Below are positions 1-7,308 of a stretch of 25,255 nt of DNA, piece after piece. Source of the DNA: an uncultured Burkholderiaceae bacterium (GTDB lineage: Bacteria; Pseudomonadota; Gammaproteobacteria; Burkholderiales; Burkholderiaceae_C); NCBI GenBank assembly GCA_938022295.1, contig CALIDR010000309.1:1-25255 (forward strand), written 5' to 3'. The position numbers and the translations under genes were made by a program. A model generated the notes under the pieces. The model saw only the letters and a list, made by a program, of their open reading frames with translations. It ran no database searches and had not been told where the DNA came from. Within the stretch, counting starts at the first letter, position 1, and each line of letters starts with the position of its first letter.

Positions 1-110
1 GGCCTGACGCCGCGGCCGGGCGCCCGCCCGGCGCATCTGCACGGCCCGCGCCGAGCGATCGGCGGGCCGCATGACCTCTTTCCATCGACTCCGTCGACGA
101 GACCCCGACC
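1..110 (+). other. Upstream flank, possibly the tail of a preceding gene
   Basis: This is the stretch before the copper chaperone. One plus-strand frame is open from the window edge and stops at TGA 72-74. It gives a short Ala/Pro/Arg-rich tail that could be the C-terminus of an upstream gene. Another frame stays open to a TGA at 112-114 that overlaps the next ATG. Both are too short and too low in complexity to identify. A GAG core about 8 nt before ATG 111 is a weak ribosome binding site. Confidence 0.2.
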
Positions 111-581
111 ATGAATCTCCTTCTTCGCTCCATCGCGGCCGGCTCGCTGGCCCTCGCGGCCGCCGCGGCCACCGCCCAGACCGTCGTCCAGGACCCCTGG
201 GTGCGCGGCACCGTGCCGCAGCAGCGCGCCACTGGCCTCTTCGCGCAGATCACGTCGCCCACGGGCGGCAAGCTGGTCGCGGCGTCGTCGCCGGTGGCCG
301 GCGTCGTCGAGATCCACGAGATGGTGATGGACGGCCAGGTGATGCGCATGCGCGCGATGCCCGCGCTCGACCTGCCGGCCGGCAAGACGGTCGAACTGAA
401 GCCCGGCGGCTACCACGTGATGCTGATGGAGCTCAAGCGGCCGCTGCAGGCCGGCGACACGGTGCCGGTCACGCTCGTCGTCGAGGGCGCCGACGGCAGG
501 CGCGAGACGGTCGAGGTCAAGGCGCCGGTGCGCCCGCTGGGCACCGCCGGCGGCATGCAGCACCGCCACGGCCAGCCTTGA
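111..581 (+). CDS. Periplasmic copper chaperone PCu(A)C
   Basis: This 156-residue protein belongs to the PCu(A)C family, which carries Cu(I) in the periplasm and helps deliver it to the CuA centre of cytochrome c oxidase. A signal peptide occupies about residues 1-22 (LLLRS, then an Ala-rich core ending TAQ). The family copper motif H-x10-M-x21-H-x-M is intact as H69, M80, H102 and M104. The C-terminus (GGMQHRHG, about 147-154) adds more Met and His residues that could bind copper. The start is the only ATG placed to give a signal peptide. The gene converges on ruvA with a 3-nt gap, so it is probably the last gene of a unit that enters from the left edge. The identification is firm; the physiological partner is inferred from the family. 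Confidence 0.93.
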   Translation: MNLLLRSIAAGSLALAAAAATAQTVVQDPWVRGTVPQQRATGLFAQITSPTGGKLVAASSPVAGVVEIHEMVMDGQVMRMRAMPALDLPAGKTVELKPGGYHVMLMELKRPLQAGDTVPVTLVVEGADGRRETVEVKAPVRPLGTAGGMQHRHGQP

Positions 582-584
582 GCC

Positions 585-1157
585 TCAGCGCGACAGTGCG
601 CGCAGCGCGAGCTTGATGCCGTCGGCCACCCCGACGTCCGGCGGCAGCGCCTTCGCCGCTGCCGCGGCGTCGCGCTCGCTGTAGCCGAGCGCGACGAGCG
701 CCTGCACGATGTCGGCCTGGGCGTCGCTGGCCGCGCCGGGCGGCGCGGCCACGGCGTCGGCGAGCCGCCCCTTGAGCTCGAGCAGCAGCCGCTCGGCCGT
801 CTTCTTGCCGATGCCGGGCACCTTGACCAGGCGGGCGCTGCTCTGCGCGGCCACCGCCTGCACGAGGTCGGCCACGCTCAGCCCCGACAGGATCGCGAGC
901 GCGGTGCGCGGCCCGACGCCGCCGACCTTGACCAGTTCGCGGAACGTCGCGCGCTCCTCGGCGGTCAGGAAGCCGAACAGCATCTGCGCGTCCTCGCGCA
1001 CGACGAAGTGCGTCAGCAGCGTGACCGGCTCGCCGAGCGCGGGCAGCTGGTAGAACGTGCTCATCGGCACGTCGACCTCGTAGCCGACCCCGCCGACGTC
1101 GACGAGCAGCGTCGGCGGCGTCTTGCCGGCCAGCGTGCCGGTGAGCCGGCCGATCAT
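585..1157 (-). CDS. ruvA: Holliday junction branch migration protein RuvA
   Basis: RuvA forms tetramers that hold the Holliday junction open while RuvB pumps DNA through it during recombinational repair. The 190-residue length is typical. The N-terminal OB fold starts MIGRLTGTL. Two helix-hairpin-helix motifs follow, VGGVGPRTA near 78-86 and VPGIGKKTAERL near 113-124. After an Ala-rich linker comes the C-terminal RuvB-binding domain (ALVALGYSERDAAAA). The ATG lies 10 nt after the stop of the response regulator gene on the same strand, so co-transcription is likely. Neither ruvC nor ruvB is next to it here, although ruvC-ruvA-ruvB is the common order. The gene is complete with all expected motifs. 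Confidence 0.96.
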   Translation of the reverse strand: MIGRLTGTLAGKTPPTLLVDVGGVGYEVDVPMSTFYQLPALGEPVTLLTHFVVREDAQMLFGFLTAEERATFRELVKVGGVGPRTALAILSGLSVADLVQAVAAQSSARLVKVPGIGKKTAERLLLELKGRLADAVAAPPGAASDAQADIVQALVALGYSERDAAAAAKALPPDVGVADGIKLALRALSR

Positions 1158-1167
1158 CGGCGCGCGG

Positions 1168-1818
1168 TCACCGGCGCCCGAACAGCCCGAGCCGCTGCGC
1201 CTCGAGCGCCGCCTCGGCGCGCGAGCTCACGTTGAGCTTGCGGTAGATCTGCTTGACGTAGTCGGCGATCGTGTGCCGCGACAGGTTCAGCTGCACGCCG
1301 ATCTCGGGCAGCGTGTAGCCCTTGGCCACGCGCAGCAGCACCTCGTTCTCGCGGTCGGTGAGCTGCACCCGCGGGCCGCTGGGCACCGGCGGGCGGGCGC
1401 CGGTGGCGAAGTGGGCGATGACCTTGCGCGCGATCGACGGCGACAGCGGCGGCTCGCCCTGGCTGATGCGCTGCAGCTGCAGGCCGATCAGCTCGCGCGC
1501 CTGCTCCTTCAGAATGTAGCCGTAGGCGCCGGCCTGCAGCGCGGGGAACAGGTGGTCGTCGTCGTCGTGGATCGTCACGACCACCGACTGCGCCTCGGGC
1601 TGCTGCTCGCGCAGCGCGGCGACGACGTCGACGCCCGAGCCGTCGGGCAGCCCGAGGTCGATCAGCGCGAGGTCGAAGCCTATCGCCGAGACGAGCTCGA
1701 GCGCGTCGTGCACCCGCGCGGCTTCCGACACGTCGGCGCCGGGGAACACGCCGAGCACGAGCTCCTTCATCCAGGCCCGGATCTGGGGCAGGTCCTCGAG
1801 CAGCAGGATGGTCTTCAC
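1168..1818 (-). CDS. NarL/LuxR-family response regulator
   Basis: A two-domain response regulator of about 216 residues. The N-terminal receiver domain has the acidic pair in LLLEDL and the phospho-acceptor Asp54 in LIDLGLPDG. The conserved Lys lies in YILKEQA. The C-terminal LuxR-type helix-turn-helix (LTDRENEVLLRVAKGYTLPE followed by LSRHTIADYVKQIYRKL, about 150-200) binds DNA. I chose GTG 1818 because the receiver strand begins there (VKTILLLED) and an AAGAGG sequence lies 10 nt upstream. A GTG at 1845 would add nine atypical residues with no binding site. It follows the histidine kinase gene by 47 nt and is its obvious partner. The target genes cannot be told from the sequence. Confidence 0.92.
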   Translation of the reverse strand: MKTILLLEDLPQIRAWMKELVLGVFPGADVSEAARVHDALELVSAIGFDLALIDLGLPDGSGVDVVAALREQQPEAQSVVVTIHDDDDHLFPALQAGAYGYILKEQARELIGLQLQRISQGEPPLSPSIARKVIAHFATGARPPVPSGPRVQLTDRENEVLLRVAKGYTLPEIGVQLNLSRHTIADYVKQIYRKLNVSSRAEAALEAQRLGLFGRR

Positions 1819-1865
1819 GGTCGGCGCGCCTCTTGAAATCCGCACGCTTTCATGCTAGCAGCGCC

Positions 1866-3815
1866 TCATCCAAGCGCCACGTCGTGCTCGAGCGGAAGCG
1901 TGAGGCGGATCACGGTCCCGTAGCCGGGGCCCGATTCGACGAGGCACTGTCCGTGCAGCTGCTTGGCGCGCTGCTTCATCGTCGACATGCCGTGGCCGCG
2001 GTCGAGCTGGCCGTCGAGCTCGAGCGGGATGCCGCGGCCGTTGTCCTGGATCGTGAGCTGGAACTGGCCGCCGAGCAGCGACACGTGCACGACGCAGCGC
2101 GACGCGCCGCTGTGCTTGATGATGTTGTTGACCGCCTCGCGCAGGATGCGCGTCGTCTGCACGTAGGCGCGCGCCGACAGGGTGTGGTCGGTGTCGTCGG
2201 CCGGCGCGCTCCACTCGCCCTCGATGCCGGTCTGCGCCAGCCGCGAGACGAACTCGGCGCGCCAGTCGCCGAGCGCGTCGAGCAGCCGCACCGGCTTGCC
2301 GGTCAGCCCGCGCACCGACAGCCGCATCTCCTCCAGCGCCTCGCGCGCCAGCGTCGCGATGCGGTCGCTGTCGCTCGTGTGCACGATCGTCAGCAGCTTG
2401 GCGCCGAGGTCGTCGTGCAGGTCGGCGGCGATGCGCTTGCGCTCCTGCGCCGTCACCTGCTCGACGCGCAGCTCGGCGAGCTGCTGGTAGTTGCGCTCGA
2501 TCTGCGTCGTCGCCTCGCGCACCCGCGCCTCGAGCGATCGGCGGTCGGCCTCGACGGTCTGCAGCGCGCGGCCGTACTCGCGCATCATGTGCATGCCCAG
2601 CGCCACGCAGGCGATCGGCATCAGCAGGTGCGACACGCCGAGCCACGGCCCGGCGAGCAGGCTTTGCTGCCCGAACATCTCGATGCCGACCATCGCCAGC
2701 GTCAGCGTCAGGATCGCCGCCATCGGCCAGAAGCGCGCGCGCGCGTGCCGCCAGGTCGCCTGCAGGTGGGCGACGACGGCGGCCACCGCCTGGAGGCCGA
2801 ACAGCACGTACCACGCCGTCGCGACGGCGTGCAGCCGGTCGGCGCCGGCGGCGAGCAGCGTCGCCGGCACTGCCAGGCACTGCGCGTACAGCACGCCGTC
2901 GATCCAGCGCCGCTTCGGCCCGCCGGCGTAGCGCAGCAGGAACAGCACCGCCGCCAGCGTGACCAGCGGCATGAACGACACCAGCAGCAGCTCCATGTCG
3001 TAGCTCTTCAGCGGCGGCTCGCTCCACCACAGGCGCGCGCCGATCACGCCCCAGCCGACGGCGAACGCGCCGAAGTACGCGAGGTGGCTGTAGGTGCGGT
3101 TCAGCCCGCCCATGATGATCATCAGGCTGCCCAGCAGCACGAGCACGGCGGTCGAGACCTGCGGCAGCGTGACGTTGACGAAGTGGCGCCGCGCGTGCAG
3201 CGGTGCGAGGTCGGCGTGGCGGCCGAGCTGGATCGCCGACAGGCCGCCGGCGCGCTGGCGCGACGCCACGCGCGTCAGCGGGTCGCCCGCGACCTTGAGG
3301 TCGAGCACGTTGCCGCCGGCCTGGATCAGCGCGGCCGGCAGCGGCACGAGCTGCGGGTGCTGGCAGTTGCGCGTCACCGGCTCCTCGAGCCGCCCGCCGA
3401 CGAAGACGCGCCGGCCGTTGAGCTGGACCTCGAACGTCGAGCACACGCGCTCGACGTAGATCGCGTAGAGCTCGCCGCTGCTCTCCACGCCCTGGGCGTC
3501 GAACCCGAGGCGGTACCACACCGGCCCCGGCAGGCCGGGCCGGGACACCGCCCAGTCGTCGGGCAGGGCGACGAGCTGCGCCGGCACGTCGGTCGGAAAG
3601 CGCGGCGTGTCGGCCGCCACCGCCAGCGCGTGCTGCAGCACGAGCATCGGCGCGCCGGCGCTCGCCGCCGTCGCGATGCCGGCGGCGGCCGCCGCCGCGA
3701 GCGCGACGAGCAGCAGGCGCAGCGCACGCGCGAACCACGCGCGGCCTGCCGCCTGGACGCCGGACCGTGGCAAGGCGCGGACGGCGCGCGGCGGGCGGGG
3801 CGGCGGGCAGGCCAT
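1866..3815 (-). CDS. Membrane sensor histidine kinase, HisKA_3 type with 7-TM sensor
   Basis: A sensor kinase of about 649 residues, partner of the adjacent NarL-type regulator. After an N-terminal hydrophobic signal or anchor (RALRLLLVALAAAAAAG) comes a periplasmic beta-rich domain of about 150 residues containing FEVQLNGRRVFVGG. This resembles the jelly-roll ligand-binding domains found before 7-TM (7TMR-DISM-like) sensor regions. About seven hydrophobic helices and a short coiled coil follow. The dimerisation box (AADLHDDLGAKLL) has the phospho-His near 467. The ATPase domain shows EAVNNIIKHS (N box), DNGRGIP (G1) and GHGMSTMKQRA (G2). ATG 3815 was chosen because it is the last Met before the hydrophobic anchor. 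Two periplasmic Cys (VCSTF, RNCQHP) could form a disulfide. The signal sensed is unknown. Confidence 0.9.
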   Translation of the reverse strand: MACPPPRPPRAVRALPRSGVQAAGRAWFARALRLLLVALAAAAAAGIATAASAGAPMLVLQHALAVAADTPRFPTDVPAQLVALPDDWAVSRPGLPGPVWYRLGFDAQGVESSGELYAIYVERVCSTFEVQLNGRRVFVGGRLEEPVTRNCQHPQLVPLPAALIQAGGNVLDLKVAGDPLTRVASRQRAGGLSAIQLGRHADLAPLHARRHFVNVTLPQVSTAVLVLLGSLMIIMGGLNRTYSHLAYFGAFAVGWGVIGARLWWSEPPLKSYDMELLLVSFMPLVTLAAVLFLLRYAGGPKRRWIDGVLYAQCLAVPATLLAAGADRLHAVATAWYVLFGLQAVAAVVAHLQATWRHARARFWPMAAILTLTLAMVGIEMFGQQSLLAGPWLGVSHLLMPIACVALGMHMMREYGRALQTVEADRRSLEARVREATTQIERNYQQLAELRVEQVTAQERKRIAADLHDDLGAKLLTIVHTSDSDRIATLAREALEEMRLSVRGLTGKPVRLLDALGDWRAEFVSRLAQTGIEGEWSAPADDTDHTLSARAYVQTTRILREAVNNIIKHSGASRCVVHVSLLGGQFQLTIQDNGRGIPLELDGQLDRGHGMSTMKQRAKQLHGQCLVESGPGYGTVIRLTLPLEHDVALG

Positions 3816-3924
3816 GGCGGCGCGATTGTGCGGGATCGCCCGCGGCGCGCCGGCGGCCGCACCCGTGGGCGGCATCCCGCGGCGCGACAATGTCCACGCC
3901 CGAGCCGCCGCGCCCTGCCCGCCC
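3816..3924. promoter_or_regulatory. Divergent intergenic region between the kinase and phoH genes
   Basis: This 109-bp gap separates the minus-strand kinase from plus-strand phoH. On the minus strand a -10-like CACAAT (3830-3825) lies 9 nt before the kinase ATG, suggesting a very short leader. On the plus strand a -10-like GACAAT (3886-3891) would give phoH a leader of roughly 27 nt. The -35 matches are poor on both sides, and neither gene has a clear Shine-Dalgarno sequence. Confidence 0.3.
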
Positions 3925-4893
3925 ATGCCCACCGTCACCCTGCGCCACGCCTTCACGCCGGCCGACAACGTGCGCCTGGCGCACCTGTGCGGGCCGCTGG
4001 ACGAACACCTGCGCACGATCGAGGGCGCGGCCGACGTGCGCATCGCGCGCCGCCACGAGGCGTTCGCCGTCGAGGGCCAGCGCAGCGCGGCCGAGCGCGT
4101 GATCGCCCTGCTGCAGCGCCTGTACGAGCGGGCGCGGCGGCCGATCCCGGCCGAGGCGCTGCAGCTCGCGCTCGTCGACGCGCTCGGCCCCGAAGCCGCG
4201 CGCGGCGCCGAGGACGGCGACGCCCTCGTGCTGCACACGCGGCGCGCCGATCTCGCCGGCCGCACGCCGAACCAGGTGCGCTACCTGCGCCACATCCTCG
4301 GCCACGACATCACGTTCGGCATCGGCCCGGCGGGCACCGGCAAGACGTTCCTCGCCGTGGCGTGCGCCGTCGACGCGCTCGAGCGCAGCACGGTGCAGCG
4401 CATCGTCCTCACGCGCCCGGCAGTGGAGGCCGGCGAGCGGCTCGGCTTCCTGCCCGGCGACCTCGCGCAGAAGGTCGACCCCTACCTGCGCCCGCTGTAC
4501 GACGCGCTGTACGACCTGATGGGGTTCGACCGCGTGACCAAGGCGTTCGAGCGCGCGACGCTCGAGATCGCGCCGCTGGCGTTCATGCGCGGGCGCACGC
4601 TGAACCACGCGTTCGTGATCCTCGACGAGGCGCAGAACACGACGCCCGAGCAGATGAAGATGTTCCTCACCCGCATCGGCTTCGGCAGCAAGGCCGTGAT
4701 CACCGGCGACACCAGCCAGATCGACCTGCCGCGCGGCACCGACAGCGGCCTCGTGCAGGCCGAGCAGGTGCTGAAGAAGGTCAAGGGCATCGCGTTCACG
4801 CGCTTCACCGCCGCCGACGTCGTGCGCCACCCGCTGGTGGCGCGCATCGTCGAGGCCTACGACGCCGCCAGGCCGCGGCGCGACGGGGCGTGA
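3925..4893 (+). CDS. ybeZ: PhoH-like ATPase (YbeZ)
   Basis: A 322-residue PhoH-family P-loop ATPase. It is functionally tied to the endoribonuclease YbeY and is thought to be an RNA helicase-like partner in rRNA maturation. The N-terminal 70 residues form the small RNA-binding-like domain of YbeZ proteins. Walker A is GPAGTGKT at 134-141, and Walker B with the following motif reads VILDEAQNTTPEQMKM. The later VITGDTSQIDLP (sensor-like) is also typical. ATG 3925 gives the standard N-terminus (TLRHAFTPADN); upstream sequence in this frame is not homologous-looking. The stop overlaps the ybeY start (GTGA), so the two are translationally coupled. No Shine-Dalgarno sequence is apparent. Confidence 0.95.
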   Translation: MPTVTLRHAFTPADNVRLAHLCGPLDEHLRTIEGAADVRIARRHEAFAVEGQRSAAERVIALLQRLYERARRPIPAEALQLALVDALGPEAARGAEDGDALVLHTRRADLAGRTPNQVRYLRHILGHDITFGIGPAGTGKTFLAVACAVDALERSTVQRIVLTRPAVEAGERLGFLPGDLAQKVDPYLRPLYDALYDLMGFDRVTKAFERATLEIAPLAFMRGRTLNHAFVILDEAQNTTPEQMKMFLTRIGFGSKAVITGDTSQIDLPRGTDSGLVQAEQVLKKVKGIAFTRFTAADVVRHPLVARIVEAYDAARPRRDGA

Positions 4894-5351
4894 CGGCGCC
4901 GGCGCTCGCGCTGTCGCTGCAGCAGCCGGACGGCCGCCACCGCGCGCTGCTGGCGCGCCACCGCGTCGCGCGCTGGGTGCGCGCCGCACTCGCCGCGCCG
5001 GCGCAGATCAGCGTACGCATCGTCGACGAGGCCGAGGGCCGGCGGCTGAACCGCGAGTACCGCGGCAAGGACTACGCGACCGACGTGCTGACGTTCGCCT
5101 ACGCGGCCGAGCCGGTCGTGGTGGCCGACGTCGTGCTGTGCGCGCCAGTCGTCGAGCGCGATGCGCGCGCGCTCGGGCTGCCGCTCGCGCACCACTACGC
5201 GCACCTGCTCGTGCACGGCACGCTGCACGCGCAGGGCTTCGACCACGAGCGCGCCGCCGACGCGCGGCGCATGCACCGGCGCGAGCGCGAGGTGCTGCGC
5301 GCCCTCGGCCTGCACGATCCCTACCCCGACGAGCCGCTGCCGCGGCGCTGA
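4890..5351 (+). CDS. ybeY: Endoribonuclease YbeY (16S rRNA maturation)
   Basis: YbeY is a zinc-dependent single-strand endoribonuclease for 16S rRNA 3' end maturation and 70S quality control. The product is 153 residues. The metal motif H-x3-H-x5-H is present in HGTLHAQGFDH. The strand ahead of it (NREYRGKDYATDVLTFAY) is the conserved YbeY signature. Start GTG 4890 overlaps the phoH stop by 4 nt. The gene ends at 5351 and overlaps the 3' end of the convergent EamA transporter gene by 31 bp. The corC and lnt genes that usually follow are absent. The body between the signatures is shorter than in many homologues but the catalytic residues are intact. Confidence 0.94.
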   Translation: MTAPALALSLQQPDGRHRALLARHRVARWVRAALAAPAQISVRIVDEAEGRRLNREYRGKDYATDVLTFAYAAEPVVVADVVLCAPVVERDARALGLPLAHHYAHLLVHGTLHAQGFDHERAADARRMHRREREVLRALGLHDPYPDEPLPRR

Positions 5352-6226
5352 GCCTCGCCCTGCGGCCACAGGACGGAGGCGATCGCCGCCACCATCAGCG
5401 CCGCCGCGGCCGCGTCCTGCCAGTGCAGCGTCTCGCCGAGCGCGACCGCGCCGCTGGCCGCGCCGAGCACCGGGATCATCATCACCGACAGCGTCGACGC
5501 CACCGGCGGCAGCGAACGCGCGAGCGTGAACCACGCCGCGTGCGCGAAGCCGAAGATGAGCACCGCGTTGTAGACGATCGTCCAGGTCGCCGTGGCGTCG
5601 GGCCGCTGCCAGCGGTGCGACTCGAACGCCGCCGAGACGACGACCATCACGACCGTGGTGGCCGCCGTCATCCAGAACGACAGCGTCAGCGTCGGCAGCG
5701 CGATCGCGGTGTGCCGCAGCTGCTGCGTGCCCAGCGCCCAGGTCGCCGCGGCGACGAGCATCATCGACGCCGCGAACGGGGCGCCGGCGACGCGGTCGAG
5801 CTCGTGCCACAGCAGCAGCACGACGCCGAGTGCCGCCGCCGCCACGCCCGCGGCCTGCCGCCAGTGCAGCCGCTGGCCGTAGCGCGCACGCCCCCACAGC
5901 GCCGAGAACACCGGCATCGTGTAGCCGAGGATCGCCGCGCGCCCCGAGCTCAGGTGCGGCATCGCGAGGATCACGAGCAGGTGCCACACGACCATGTTGG
6001 TCAGCGTCAGCGCCGCCAGCTCGCGCCAGTGCGCGCGCGGCACGCGAAACGGCACCGCCAGCCACCACAGGGCGAGCGCGAGCACCGGCAGCCCGAGCAG
6101 CATCGACAGCGCGCGGAACGACAGCGGCGGGAAGTGCCCGACGCCGAGCTTCATCACCGGCCAGTTCAGCCCCCACGCGAGCGTGAGGCCGGCGAGCAGC
6201 GCGAGCTGGCGCGGCGCCAGCGTCAT
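5321..6226 (-). CDS. EamA/DMT-family membrane transporter
   Basis: This 301-residue protein has the two-repeat, ten-helix layout of EamA (drug/metabolite transporter) permeases. The first helix carries TLAWGLNWPVMKLG, a typical EamA start. The second EamA repeat begins near SMMLVAAATWALGTQQL, and the last helix pair contains LSVMMIPVLGAASGAVALGE, the usual EamA closing motif. ATG 6226 overlaps the TGA of the corA-like gene (ATGA), showing translational coupling. The stop lies inside the 3' end of convergent ybeY. The substrate cannot be predicted; family members export amino acids, nucleosides or metabolites. It is the third gene of the hemB-corA-eamA unit. Confidence 0.9.
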   Translation of the reverse strand: MTLAPRQLALLAGLTLAWGLNWPVMKLGVGHFPPLSFRALSMLLGLPVLALALWWLAVPFRVPRAHWRELAALTLTNMVVWHLLVILAMPHLSSGRAAILGYTMPVFSALWGRARYGQRLHWRQAAGVAAAALGVVLLLWHELDRVAGAPFAASMMLVAAATWALGTQQLRHTAIALPTLTLSFWMTAATTVVMVVVSAAFESHRWQRPDATATWTIVYNAVLIFGFAHAAWFTLARSLPPVASTLSVMMIPVLGAASGAVALGETLHWQDAAAAALMVAAIASVLWPQGEAQRRGSGSSG

Positions 6227-7308
6227 CGCGCACCGCTGCCGAGGTAGCGCTTGCGCCAGAAGAACGCGACCAGCCCGCCGCCGACGAGCACCATCGTCCA
6301 GAACGCGATCCAGAAGCCCTCGGCGCTGTGGATCAGCGGCAGGGCGTCGAAATTCATGCCGAAGAAGCCGGTGATCAGGTTCAGCGGCAGGAATATCGCG
6401 GTGAGCACGGTCAGCGTGCGCATGATCTGGTTCGTGCGGTGGCCGAGCGCCGAGAAGTGCATCTGCACCGCCGTCTCGATCGACTGCTCGAGCCGGCGCA
6501 CGTGGCCGAGCACGCGCTCGACGTGCTCGAGCACGTCGCGCGAGCGCAGCCGCAGCAGCTCGCGCTCGCGCTTGGTCTGCTTGTCGGCCTCGGGCGGCGC
6601 CTCGTCGAGGTTGTCGATCCACTCCTGCACCGCGCTCCTCTGGTCCTCGCAGATGTCCTCGAGCAGGTGCAGGCGGTTGCGCGCGTCGAGCAGCAGCGCC
6701 CAGTCGTCGAAGTGGCTGCGCGGATTCAGCAGCTCGAGCTGCAGCTCGCCGAGGTGGCGCGCGAGCAGCCGCCGCAGGTCGAGGTAGCTGTCGACCATGT
6801 GGTTGACCATGCGCAGCGTGAGGTCCGCCGGGCTCGCCGGCAGCCGCGACGCGCCGACCTGGCCGCGCTGCGCGAGGCGGGCGGCGAAGAAGTCGCGCAC
6901 CGCGCAGTCGGCCGGGTGCACGGTGACGAGCACGCGGTCGAAGACGGCGAAGCCCACCGGGCTGGTGTCGATCGCGTCGAGCGCCTCGCGGGTGGCGCGC
7001 CGCGTCGGCTGCTTGCCGTCGGCCAGCACCGCCGCGCCGGGAGCGGCGGCCAGGCGGCGGAACACGAGCAGGTCGTAGTCGAGCGTGGCGTCGAAGTGGC
7101 TCGGCAGCTGGTTGTTCAGCAGGTCGGCCACGTGCAGGTCGACGAGCGTCGTGCCCGTCCACGGCTGCAGCCGCGACTGGATCGCCGCGGCGTGGACCTC
7201 GAACTCGCGCCGCGCGCTGCCGATCCAGACGAAGCCCGTGGCCGGCAGTTGCGCCGGCAGTTCGTCGAGCTCGGTGTACTGGTCCGGTGCGACGTGGAAG
7301 ATGCGCAT
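6223..7308 (-). CDS. CorA-family divalent cation transporter
   Basis: This 361-residue protein has a long cytoplasmic domain and two C-terminal helices, the CorA/ZntB architecture. The signature GMN is at 317-319 (GFFGMNFDALP) between the two helices, and the protein ends in a basic cytoplasmic tail (WRKRYLGSGAR). The cytoplasmic domain shows the acidic, helical segment characteristic of the funnel (RERELLRLRSRDVLEHVERV). CorA proteins pass Mg2+ (also Co2+, Ni2+), while ZntB proteins move Zn2+; the sequence does not settle which this is. ATG 7308 overlaps the hemB TGA by one base, so the genes are coupled. Its stop overlaps the next ATG. Confidence 0.92.
   Translation of the reverse strand: MRIFHVAPDQYTELDELPAQLPATGFVWIGSARREFEVHAAAIQSRLQPWTGTTLVDLHVADLLNNQLPSHFDATLDYDLLVFRRLAAAPGAAVLADGKQPTRRATREALDAIDTSPVGFAVFDRVLVTVHPADCAVRDFFAARLAQRGQVGASRLPASPADLTLRMVNHMVDSYLDLRRLLARHLGELQLELLNPRSHFDDWALLLDARNRLHLLEDICEDQRSAVQEWIDNLDEAPPEADKQTKRERELLRLRSRDVLEHVERVLGHVRRLEQSIETAVQMHFSALGHRTNQIMRTLTVLTAIFLPLNLITGFFGMNFDALPLIHSAEGFWIAFWTMVLVGGGLVAFFWRKRYLGSGAR

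Noticed and set aside
3816..3924. A mobile element or attachment site at the kinase/phoH junction to explain the broken synteny
   Set aside because: No inverted repeats, target duplications, integrase or tRNA sequence can be seen here; composition matches the flanks.
1833..4989. Very long open frames on both strands across the kinase and phoH region (over 1000 codons)
   Set aside because: They consist of Arg/Ala/Pro/His-rich low-complexity sequence and overlap genes with clear domains. At this GC content stop codons are rare in the shadow frames. Only the ybeY portion at the end of one such frame is real.
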